The position numbers were made by a program, and so were the translations under genes. Below the pieces are notes generated by a model that was given only the letters and a program-made list of their open reading frames with translations, had not been told where the DNA came from and ran no database searches. From contig WLTJ01000020.1 in NCBI GenBank assembly GCA_009705435.1, positions 1-12,780 on the forward strand: a stretch of 12,780 nucleotides of DNA, read 5' to 3'. Below, piece by piece: positions 6,915-12,780 of this stretch (its first letter is position 1; each line of letters opens with the position of its first letter). This stretch comes from Actinomycetota bacterium (GTDB lineage: Bacteria > Actinomycetota > Acidimicrobiia > Acidimicrobiales > Ilumatobacteraceae).

Positions 6915-7156
6915 GGCTCAATAAAAATGCACTCGCCGGGGCATTCTTCGGCGGATTCAATGACGCCGTCCATCTCTTTATCGGCGAAGTTGGCCAGTCC
7001 GTCTGCGCCCTGAGCATTTCCTTTGGCAGTTGCATAAATTGTGGCGCCATCGCGCACATAGGCCAAGCCGTCATCTAAAAGTGTAAAAACATTAGGGGAG
7101 ATCTCTTCGCAGAGACCGTCGCCGGTGCAGAGATCTTGATCAATCCAGACCTTCAT
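6911..7156 (-). CDS. Small ferredoxin, [3Fe-4S] or Asp-ligated [4Fe-4S]
   Basis: This 81-residue electron carrier has one cluster site. The motif Cys10-x2-Asp13-x2-Cys16 with a distant Cys72-Pro matches single-cluster ferredoxins in which the second Cys is replaced. Such proteins hold a [3Fe-4S] cluster, or a [4Fe-4S] cluster with an Asp ligand as in Pyrococcus furiosus ferredoxin, which has the same C-x2-D-x2-C spacing. A further Cys76 lies in CPGEC. Residues about 33-66 form an acidic, Ala/Gly-rich insertion relative to the shortest family members. The start has GAGGAG (complement of 7170-7175) 13 bases upstream, rather far. It is the only minus-strand gene and is convergent with trmI, the two stops overlapping. 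A ferredoxin near ARC occurs at other actinobacterial proteasome loci as I recall. Its redox partner is unknown. Confidence 0.88.
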   Translation of the reverse strand: MKVWIDQDLCTGDGLCEEISPNVFTLLDDGLAYVRDGATIYATAKGNAQGADGLANFADKEMDGVIESAEECPGECIFIEP

Positions 7157-7372
7157 TTTGGTTCGCTAGCTCCTCGTTCATCACACTGCGGTAGGACACC
7201 GCTGAATTTCTAGGTTACAGGTCAAGGCATCTCAACGCTGACTCAAAAGGGGGTTCGCAGCAACTTTTGCTGGCAGGCAATGTGACCTCGGTCTTTGAGG
7301 CTCGACCTACGCCACGACAGCCTTATTCGAAGGGGTGTAGTTTTGCACTTAGCGCCGCCAGAAAGGTCCGTC
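7157..7372. other. Divergent intergenic region between ferredoxin and arc
   Basis: These 216 bases form the longest non-coding stretch in the window and should hold the promoters of the ferredoxin gene and of the arc-dop cluster. Visible elements are a candidate minus-strand promoter (7207-7235), a 5-bp stem at 7188-7202, and a perfect 6-bp stem CAGCAA/TTGCTG with a 3-base loop at 7258-7272. I find no convincing plus-strand -35/-10 pair for arc; TAGTTT at 7338-7343 is a weak -10 candidate. No tRNA-like cloverleaf or riboswitch core is visible. Confidence 0.55.
7207..7235 (-). promoter_or_regulatory. Candidate sigma70-type promoter of the ferredoxin gene
   Basis: On the minus strand, TTGAGA (complement of 7230-7235) and TAGAAA (complement of 7207-7212) are separated by 17 bases. 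They match the -35 consensus at 5 of 6 and the -10 consensus at 4 of 6 positions. The implied transcript start lies about 40-45 bases before the ferredoxin ATG. A 5-bp stem (GCGGT/ACCGC, 7188-7202) would fall in the leader. There is no experimental support. Confidence 0.35.
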
Positions 7373-9109
7373 GTGAACGAAAATTCTCCAGATCAACAGG
7401 GCACAGAAACTGATGTGCAGGCTTTGCGTGCGGAAATAGAGGTTCTGCGTTCTCGACTTGCCGAGGCCCCTCGTCGTTCACGGCAACTGGAGGAGAGACT
7501 TGCCGAGACGCAAGGGCTGCTGACTCAAGAATCGGCAAAGAATGAGAAGCTAAGTTTCGTCTTGCGCGAAGCGAGAGAAAATATCGTTTCCCTGCGTGAA
7601 GAAGTCGATAAGTTGTCGCAGCCGCCTTCTGCTTACGGAGTCGTCGTCGGGAAAAACGAGGATAGAACTGTCGATGTCCTGACAAGTGGCCGCAAGTTGA
7701 AAGTCAATCTCAATCCTGAGATTGACTTTGAGTTACTTGAGCGAGGCGCCGAGGTGGTTCTCAACGAGAGCTTCAATGTCGTGACTTCTCGTCGCTCTGA
7801 GGGCTCAGGAGACGTGGTTTCCATTCGTGAATTACTTGACGATGGTATTCGCGCCATTGTCGTTGGGCGAAATGACGAAGAGTCAGTATGCGAACTAGCG
7901 GATGCTTTGCGAGGGGTGCTCCTGCGTAATGGAGATACCGTTCGTCGTGATATTCGCACCAATCTGTTGTTGGAGAAGCTCCCAAGACCTGAAGTTGAGG
8001 ATCTTCTTCTTGAGGAAGTACCCGATGTGAGTTACCTCGATATTGGGGGACTCGACGCCCAGATTGAACAGATTGCTGATGCTGTTGAGTTGCCATTTTT
8101 GCACCACGATCTCTTCGCTGAACATCAACTACCTGCTCCCAAGGGTATTTTGCTGTATGGCCCACCTGGATGCGGCAAGACGCTGATAGCCAAAGCAGTT
8201 GCGAACAGTTTGGCGAAGAAAGTTGCAGCCCGAATGGGAGATGAAAAGGGACGCAGTTATTTCATCAACATCAAAGGGCCTGAATTACTCAATAAGTATG
8301 TCGGAGAAACCGAGCGACAAATCCGTTTGGTGTTCCAGCGAGCCCGAGAGAAGAGTGAAGAGGGTTGGCCTGTCATCATTTTCTTTGATGAGATGGACTC
8401 AATGTTTCGCACACGCGGGACCGGCATTTCATCGGATATGGAGTCGACTATCGTTCCGCAGTTTTTGGCGGAAATTGATGGAGTTGAAGGTCTTCGAAAC
8501 GTCATTGTGATCGGCGCCACAAACCGCGAGGATCTCATTGATCCGGCGATCTTGCGACCAGGCCGTCTCGATGTGAAGATAAAGATTGAGCGACCTACAG
8601 CGGAGTCAGCCCATCAAATTTTCGCGCGGTATTTGACGAGCGACATTCCGATTTCAGTGAGTGAGATCGCAATTGCGGGAGATATTCAAGGCGCTATTTC
8701 CTTGATGATTGACCAGGGTGTTGCTGAGATGTACAGCACTGAAGAGGTGAATCGCTTTTTGGAGGTCACCTATGCCAACGGCGACAAGGAAGTCTTGTAT
8801 TTTCGTGATTTCGCTTCTGGTGCGATGATCGAGAATATTGTGCGCCGAGCGAAGAAGTTGGCGATCAAAAGGGTTATCAGTGGAGGCGAGAGAGGTATCT
8901 GTACGCAGGATGTCCTTGACTCAGTGCGACAAGAGTTCCACGAGCATGAAGATCTTCCGAACACCACTAATCCTGATGACTGGGCAAAAATCTCCGGAAA
9001 GAAGGGCGAAAGAATCGTTTTCATTCGCACTCTTGTGAACGAAGGTCGTCAAACCCGTGTATCGGGAGGTCGCTCCATCGAACGTAGTGCGACGGGCCAA
9101 TACCTGTAG
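7373..9109 (+). CDS. arc: Proteasome-associated AAA+ ATPase ARC/Mpa
   Basis: This 578-residue unfoldase binds pupylated proteins and threads them into the 20S core. Residues about 14-80 form the coiled coil that captures Pup. OB-fold domains follow (about 85-215), then the AAA+ module with Walker A GPPGCGKT at 263-270, pore-loop Tyr309-Val-Gly311, Walker B FFDEMD at 337-342, sensor-1 ATN at 382-384 and RPGR at 395-398. The protein ends in GQYL, the motif that docks into pockets of the alpha ring and opens the gate. The GTG at 7373 is chosen because AAAGG (7362-7366) lies 6 bases upstream and the length then matches the family (about 580-610). Upstream in-frame sequence from 7295 does not look like coding sequence of the family. 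It is the first gene of the proteasome cluster; dop begins 16 bases after it. Confidence 0.96.
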   Translation: MNENSPDQQGTETDVQALRAEIEVLRSRLAEAPRRSRQLEERLAETQGLLTQESAKNEKLSFVLREARENIVSLREEVDKLSQPPSAYGVVVGKNEDRTVDVLTSGRKLKVNLNPEIDFELLERGAEVVLNESFNVVTSRRSEGSGDVVSIRELLDDGIRAIVVGRNDEESVCELADALRGVLLRNGDTVRRDIRTNLLLEKLPRPEVEDLLLEEVPDVSYLDIGGLDAQIEQIADAVELPFLHHDLFAEHQLPAPKGILLYGPPGCGKTLIAKAVANSLAKKVAARMGDEKGRSYFINIKGPELLNKYVGETERQIRLVFQRAREKSEEGWPVIIFFDEMDSMFRTRGTGISSDMESTIVPQFLAEIDGVEGLRNVIVIGATNREDLIDPAILRPGRLDVKIKIERPTAESAHQIFARYLTSDIPISVSEIAIAGDIQGAISLMIDQGVAEMYSTEEVNRFLEVTYANGDKEVLYFRDFASGAMIENIVRRAKKLAIKRVISGGERGICTQDVLDSVRQEFHEHEDLPNTTNPDDWAKISGKKGERIVFIRTLVNEGRQTRVSGGRSIERSATGQYL

Positions 9110-9125
9110 GACATGAGGTCGGATT

Positions 9126-10628
9126 ATGGCTATCCCAAAAATCTGTGGAATTGAAACTGAATATGGAATTCAGATTCGCGGTAGTGAGTCCAATCCGATA
9201 CTTGCTTCCTCGTTGTTAATCAGTTCATATGTCGCAGCCACTTCGAAAAAATCGGACGCTCAGGGAATTAAGTGGGATTTCTGCGACGAACAGCCGGCCA
9301 TAGACGCTCGCGGGTATTCCTATGAGGACTCTTTCGCACCCGAGATTGAATCTCATTTGGTGAATGCAGTCCTGACCAACGGGGCCCGCTATTACGTAGA
9401 TCATGCTCATCCAGAGATCTCCACCCCCGAATGTCGGACGGCTCTGGAAGTTTTGGCTTTTGATTGTTCGGCCGAAGAGATCGTCCGCCGTTCAATGAAA
9501 CTTGCGCAACCGTTTCTTGGGCCGCAATCCGAAATGGTTCTCTACAAAAACAACAGTGACGGAAAAGGAAACAGTTACGGATGTCACGAGAACTTTTTAG
9601 TCTCGCGTGATGTTCCCTTTGGTCGTCTAGTCGCTCAGATCACCCCTCATTTCGTGACGCGACAGATATTTGCTGGAGCTGGCAAAGTTGGGTGCGAGAT
9701 TCCGGGAGTCTCTGAACGTGAAGTGCCCTATCAGATAAGCCAAAGGGCAGATTTTTTTGAAGAAGAGGTCGGTTTAGAGACGACTCTTCGTCGTCCAATT
9801 GTCAACACTCGAGATGAACCTCATTGTGATCCCCAAAAGTATCGTCGCTTGCATGTCATCGTGGGTGACGCCAATATGTCGCAGACTGCGACGTTGCTGA
9901 AGGTTGGGACCACTTCATTGATCCTGGCGATGATTGAAGATGAAGCCTTGCCAGTTGACCTCTCCTTGGCGCATGCGGTACCGGCGATCCGTCAAGTGAG
10001 CTATGACCTGACACTCCGCCAGACCTTATTGTTACGCGATGGACGCAGAATGAACGCGCTGGATATTCAGTGGGCGTTACTGGAGATGGCAAGTAAATAT
10101 TCGATCTCTCACGGGTTGGACTGCTTGGGTGGAGAAGAAGACGGTGAGCAGATTTTGCGGCTATGGGAGACTGTCCTCAACGGTCTTTCTAGTGAACCTG
10201 AATCGGTTGCGCACCTCGTGGATTGGGTCGCTAAAAAACGCTTAGTTGATGGGTACTCGCAACGGCACGATCTACAGCCGGGCGATTCGCGTTTGAAGGC
10301 GATTGATCTGCAATATCACGATATGCGTGAGGAGAAATGTTTGGCTTTACGTGTCGGCTTGGATCAGATCGTCACCGATGAACAGATTCAACGAGGAGTG
10401 ACGGAACCTCCGGACTCAACTCGGGCTTTTTTCCGTGGTAAATGTCTGGAGCGTTGGCCTGATCAGGTCATCTCGGCGAATTGGGACAGTATGGTTTTTG
10501 AGGTCGACAAGGGTCCTTTGCGACGGGTGCCGATGATGGAGCCGATGCGCGGTTCTAAAGAGTTGGTTGGTCATCTGTTTGACTCGGCGACGTCGCTTAG
10601 CGAGTTTCTTGAGCGGTTAGGCGTCTAA
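9126..10628 (+). CDS. dop: Pup deamidase/depupylase Dop
   Basis: This 500-residue protein is a carboxylate-amine-ligase-fold enzyme that binds ATP, deamidates Pup-Gln where needed and cleaves Pup from substrates. The N-terminal GIETEYG carries metal-binding Glu10. YVDHAHPE at 90-97 holds Asp92, equivalent to the catalytic Asp95 of the mycobacterial enzyme. YKNNSDGKGNSYGCHEN is the nucleotide and metal loop region. The insertion at about 40-65 before DARGY is the Dop loop, which separates Dop from the shorter PafA. The length matches mycobacterial Dop. A good Shine-Dalgarno (GAGG, 9115-9118) lies 7 bases before the ATG. Since Pup here already ends in Glu, depupylation and Pup recycling should be the main work of this enzyme. 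A 66-base gap separates it from pup. Confidence 0.95.
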   Translation: MAIPKICGIETEYGIQIRGSESNPILASSLLISSYVAATSKKSDAQGIKWDFCDEQPAIDARGYSYEDSFAPEIESHLVNAVLTNGARYYVDHAHPEISTPECRTALEVLAFDCSAEEIVRRSMKLAQPFLGPQSEMVLYKNNSDGKGNSYGCHENFLVSRDVPFGRLVAQITPHFVTRQIFAGAGKVGCEIPGVSEREVPYQISQRADFFEEEVGLETTLRRPIVNTRDEPHCDPQKYRRLHVIVGDANMSQTATLLKVGTTSLILAMIEDEALPVDLSLAHAVPAIRQVSYDLTLRQTLLLRDGRRMNALDIQWALLEMASKYSISHGLDCLGGEEDGEQILRLWETVLNGLSSEPESVAHLVDWVAKKRLVDGYSQRHDLQPGDSRLKAIDLQYHDMREEKCLALRVGLDQIVTDEQIQRGVTEPPDSTRAFFRGKCLERWPDQVISANWDSMVFEVDKGPLRRVPMMEPMRGSKELVGHLFDSATSLSEFLERLGV

Positions 10629-10633
10629 AGGTG

Positions 10634-10661
10634 TTGAGAAGCGACTATCTAGTTTTAGAGT
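10634..10661 (+). promoter_or_regulatory. Candidate promoter upstream of pup
   Basis: The 66-base dop-pup gap is the largest inside the proteasome cluster and is AT-richer than its flanks. TTGAGA (10634-10639) and TAGAGT (10656-10661) are 16 bases apart and match the consensus at 5 of 6 and 4 of 6 positions. A second AT-rich hexamer, TTATAT at 10666-10671, has no partner at a suitable distance. An internal promoter would allow extra pup-prcBA transcript relative to arc-dop. This is pattern-based only. Confidence 0.3.
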
Positions 10662-10694
10662 TGGGTTATATGGTCACATTCCTGAGAGGAAACT

Positions 10695-10889
10695 ATGGCT
10701 GAGCAAGTACGTAAAAATAAGCAAACGTCGGATCGTTCTGAGGTCACCACTGAAGTGACTGCCACAGCGGCGGCGCAGAGCGCACAAACTAAATCTGATC
10801 TGGATGAACTTCTTGATGAAATTGATGATGTGTTGGAGAGCAACGCCGAAGACTTTGTTAAGTCATATGTTCAAAAAGGTGGGGAGTGA
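10695..10889 (+). CDS. pup: Prokaryotic ubiquitin-like protein Pup, ending Gly-Gly-Glu
   Basis: This 64-residue, intrinsically disordered protein tag is joined by PafA through its C-terminal Glu side chain to substrate lysines. The N-terminal half is polar and variable, as usual for the ARC-threading end. The ARC-binding segment LLDEIDDVLESNAEDFV (39-55) is strongly conserved with mycobacterial Pup, and the tail is SYVQKGGE. The last residue is Glu64, so the protein is ready for ligation without the Dop deamidation needed by GGQ-type Pups. The length equals that of M. tuberculosis Pup. AGAGG at 10685-10689 is 5 bases before the ATG. The stop is followed after 3 bases by prcB, and the Gly-Gly-Glu codons form the prcB ribosome-binding sequence. 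Confidence 0.97.
   Translation: MAEQVRKNKQTSDRSEVTTEVTATAAAQSAQTKSDLDELLDEIDDVLESNAEDFVKSYVQKGGE
10881..10886 (+). promoter_or_regulatory. Shine-Dalgarno-like sequence of prcB inside the Pup C-terminal codons
   Basis: GGGGAG, formed by Pup codons Gly63 (GGG) and Glu64 (GAG), lies 6 bases before the GTG of prcB at 10893. No other purine-rich site is available in the three-base intergenic gap. It supports the GTG start and implies that prcB initiation uses the end of pup. Confidence 0.6.
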
Positions 10890-10892
10890 ATA

Positions 10893-11702
10893 GTGGTCGT
10901 CCCATTTTTTGATGTTGACAACGATCCGGGCAGTAACTTCACGAGTTTGTTGCGTAAAGTCGGGCTGGATCCATTTGCTGTTTCAAGTTTCGGCGACTCG
11001 CAGCAGGTCCTAGCGCCCCATGCCACGACTGTCCTGGCTGTGCGTTATTCGGATGGTGTCATCATGGCCGGCGATAGGCGGGCCACTATGGGCAACAGAA
11101 TTGCTAATCGTGAGATGGAGAAAGTTGTCCCAGCGGATCGACATAGCGGCGTAGCGATTTCGGGTACCGCTGGAGTAGCGATGGACATGATCAAAATTTT
11201 TCAATTGCAACTCGAGCATTTTGAAAAACTTGATGGGCGCCCGATCAGCCTTGAGGGCAAGGCGAATCAACTTTCACAGTTAGTGCGTGCCAATTTGGCT
11301 GGAGCGATGCAGGGTCTAGGGGTCATTCCAATTTTCGCTGGCTATGACTTGTTGCGCAATACGGGACGACTGTGGGATTTTGATATCACGGGCGGACGTT
11401 ATGAGGAACGTGAGTTTGTTGCGACGGGTTCTGGCGGAGGACCAGCCTCAACGGTATTGAAGGTGGGCTTTCGGCCCAATATGTCTGGTGATGACGCAGT
11501 GGACCTTGCATGTCGGGCGCTTTTGGAAGCAGCAGATGTTGACTCTGCCACGGGAGGGCCGGATGTGTTGCGGAGTATTTACCCCGTAGTGGCCACGATC
11601 AGTGTGGACGGATGGGAGCGTCGTGATGACGCCGACTTAGCGCGCCGATTTGAAGCATTGGTGCTCGAACAACGTCAAAGACAAGACGGGGTATCGTCGT
11701 GA
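10893..11702 (+). CDS. prcB: 20S proteasome beta subunit PrcB (catalytic)
   Basis: This 269-residue protein is the precursor of the threonine protease subunit that forms the two inner rings of the core. A propeptide of about 44 residues ends at PHA, and the predicted mature N-terminus is Thr45-Thr46-Val. With Thr45 as Thr1, Asp61 and Lys77 fall exactly at the catalytic positions Asp17 and Lys33 (GDRR and EMEK). ATGSGGGPA is the conserved glycine loop near the active site. The residue before the cleavage point is Ala44 rather than the nearly universal Gly. The start is GTG, with GGGGAG from the end of pup as ribosome-binding sequence. The stop overlaps the GTG of prcA by 4 bases (GTGA), which would help balance alpha and beta synthesis. 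Confidence 0.96.
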   Translation: MVVPFFDVDNDPGSNFTSLLRKVGLDPFAVSSFGDSQQVLAPHATTVLAVRYSDGVIMAGDRRATMGNRIANREMEKVVPADRHSGVAISGTAGVAMDMIKIFQLQLEHFEKLDGRPISLEGKANQLSQLVRANLAGAMQGLGVIPIFAGYDLLRNTGRLWDFDITGGRYEEREFVATGSGGGPASTVLKVGFRPNMSGDDAVDLACRALLEAADVDSATGGPDVLRSIYPVVATISVDGWERRDDADLARRFEALVLEQRQRQDGVSS

Positions 11703-12376
11703 ATCAGCCCTTCTATGTAGCGCCAGAGCAGTTGATGAAGGATCGCGCGGATTACGCGCGTAAAGGTATTGCTCGCGGGCGAGCACTCGTTGCCGTGCAA
11801 TATGTGGACGGCATCCTTCTGGTCTCAGAGAACACGTCAAACACTTTGAGGAAAATTAGCGAAATCTACGATCGAATCGGTTTCGCTGGAGTTGGTAAAT
11901 ACAACGAGTTTGATCAACTCCGACGTTTTGGCGTGCGCAACGCTGATGTTCGCGGTTATCAGTATTCGCGTGATGATGTTGAAGCTAGAAGTCTTGCTAA
12001 CGAATACGCTCAAATTCTGGGGCAGACATTTACACACGATGTCAAGCCCTATGAAGTAGAGATATTGCTCGTTGAAGTCGGAGCAGATCAGAATTCGGAT
12101 CAGTTATTTCACATCATGTATGACGGAACTTTGATGGACGAACGAGGCTTGAGTGTCCTCGGAGGTGATGCGGAGGCGATTGGCGGTCGGCTACGCGAAA
12201 CATGGTTGCCAGGCGATGTCTTGGATGTCGCCGTGAGAAAGTGTGTGGCAGCCCTTGCAGGTCCCGACCGCACTCTTCAGGCCGACGGGTTAGAGGTCGC
12301 CATTCTTAGCCGTTCGATTGAACGCCGTTGCTTTAAGCGATTTGATGATCAAGAGATTGACGCTTTTCTCTCGTGA
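11699..12376 (+). CDS. prcA: 20S proteasome alpha subunit PrcA
   Basis: This 225-residue protein forms the outer rings of the core, gates entry and binds ARC. The N-terminus FYVAPEQLMKDRADYARKGI resembles the mycobacterial gating peptide and H0 helix. Lys52 (RKISEIYDR) is the conserved pocket lysine expected to receive the ARC C-terminus. GFAGVGKYNEFDQLRR and KPYEVEILLVEVG are family signatures. There is no propeptide and no catalytic Thr, as expected for alpha. It ends at DAFLS and lacks the longer polar tail of M. tuberculosis PrcA, which is variable in the family. The GTG start overlaps the prcB stop; GGGG at 11688-11691, 7 bases upstream, may serve as a weak Shine-Dalgarno. pafA starts 27 bases after the stop. 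Confidence 0.96.
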   Translation: MNQPFYVAPEQLMKDRADYARKGIARGRALVAVQYVDGILLVSENTSNTLRKISEIYDRIGFAGVGKYNEFDQLRRFGVRNADVRGYQYSRDDVEARSLANEYAQILGQTFTHDVKPYEVEILLVEVGADQNSDQLFHIMYDGTLMDERGLSVLGGDAEAIGGRLRETWLPGDVLDVAVRKCVAALAGPDRTLQADGLEVAILSRSIERRCFKRFDDQEIDAFLS

Positions 12377-12403
12377 TTTCTACTCGTAGATAGGGATTTT
12401 CTC

Positions 12404-12780
12404 ATGGAACGTCGCATCTATGGCCTAGAGAATGAATACGGGGTGACTTGTACTTTGCGAGGTCAACGTCGTCTGAGTCCCGATGAGGTTTCGCGGTACC
12501 TTTTCCGCAAGGTTGTGACGTGGGGACGTAGTTCAAATGTCTTTTTGGAAAACGGATCCCGCCTCTACCTAGATGTCGGATCACATCCTGAATACGCGAC
12601 TGCAGAGTGTGACTCCCTCTATGAAGCAGTAGTGCATGATAAGGCTGGAGAACGCATCCTTGAGAGTTTGCTGATCTCTGCCGAGGAACGACTTCGTGAA
12701 GAAGGTATTCGCGGCACGATTTATCTTTTCAAGAACAACACTGATTCAGCGGGAAATAGTTACGGCTGCCATGAGAACTA
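12404..12780 (+). CDS. pafA: Pup-protein ligase PafA, 3' end cut by the window
   Basis: The first 125 codons of the ligase that uses ATP to join the Pup C-terminal Glu to substrate lysines are present, and the frame is open to the window end. YGLENEYG carries metal-binding Glu9. LYLDVGSHPEYATAECD holds Asp57, equivalent to the catalytic base of known PafA enzymes. FKNNTDSAGNSYGCHEN is the shared PafA/Dop nucleotide and metal region. The short distance from Glu9 to Asp57, without the Dop loop insertion, separates it from dop. The start is supported by AGGGA (12392-12396), 7 bases before the ATG. A 5-bp stem TCTAC/GTAGA (12379-12390) lies in the gap after prcA. About three quarters of the usual 450-480 residues are outside the window. 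Confidence 0.95.
   Translation, partial: MERRIYGLENEYGVTCTLRGQRRLSPDEVSRYLFRKVVTWGRSSNVFLENGSRLYLDVGSHPEYATAECDSLYEAVVHDKAGERILESLLISAEERLREEGIRGTIYLFKNNTDSAGNSYGCHEN

Noticed and set aside
7295..7297. TTG at 7295 as start of arc
   Set aside because: The 26 added residues are not ARC-like and no ribosome-binding site precedes them; the GTG at 7373 has AAAGG at proper distance and gives the family length.
7157..7372. tRNA or riboswitch in the divergent gap
   Set aside because: No GTTC-type T-arm with matching acceptor stem or anticodon arm and no recognisable riboswitch core; only short isolated stems are present.
7773..8165. 130-codon open frame on the minus strand within arc
   Set aside because: The plus strand encodes conserved ARC sequence through the whole stretch; the antisense product resembles no family and has no ribosome-binding site.
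9535..12780. Dop/PafA similarity as a recent tandem duplication or repeat
   Set aside because: The two share short protein motifs (KNN, GNSYGCHEN), but the DNA is diverged and Dop has its own loop; this is the ancient Dop/PafA paralogy.

Overview
The window carries the Pup-proteasome locus of an actinobacterium, together with its upstream neighbourhood. Pup, Dop, PafA, a hexameric ARC/Mpa ATPase and a bacterial 20S core (PrcB, PrcA) in this order point to Actinomycetota. The G+C content is near half by eye, unlike the high-GC soil genera. The gene set (standalone Lon-N protein, MoaD/ThiS-TtuA pair, ferredoxin beside ARC) would fit an aquatic lineage such as Acidimicrobiia, but that placement is inference.

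Region 1 (1-4073) holds the 3' part of a fused NDP-forming acyl-CoA synthetase, a PBP4-type D-Ala-D-Ala carboxypeptidase and a standalone Lon-N domain protein. The three are packed end to end. Region 2 (4080-4941) starts with a 14-bp perfect palindrome and holds three small genes for short, mostly basic membrane proteins. The first resembles the phage-holin/holin-X family; the other two are unrecognised.

Region 3 (4938-6914) is a tRNA T-loop modification set: a 65-residue ubiquitin-fold sulfur carrier, a TtuA-type PP-loop 2-thiolase with Fe-S and zinc cysteines, and the TrmI m1A58 methyltransferase. Their starts and stops overlap or nearly touch, so they are probably translated in a coupled way. 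Region 4 (6911-7372) is a single minus-strand ferredoxin gene whose stop codon overlaps the trmI stop, followed by a divergent intergenic region of about 215 bp.

Region 5 (7373-12780) is arc, dop, pup, prcB, prcA and the 5' part of pafA. Dop and PafA are homologous enzymes that remove and attach Pup. ARC unfolds pupylated proteins and feeds them to the 20S core through its C-terminal GQYL. All expected catalytic residues are visible. Pup ends in Gly-Gly-Glu and so needs no deamidation. PrcB has Ala instead of the usual Gly before its catalytic Thr.

The most notable pattern is that both small modifier genes, the MoaD/ThiS-like carrier and Pup, encode their C-terminal di-glycine in bases that also look like the Shine-Dalgarno sequence of the next gene. 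The carrier also has an extra Met after its Gly-Gly. The proteasome genes themselves are a well-known system. I see no CRISPR array, tRNA, rRNA, insertion sequence or prophage.
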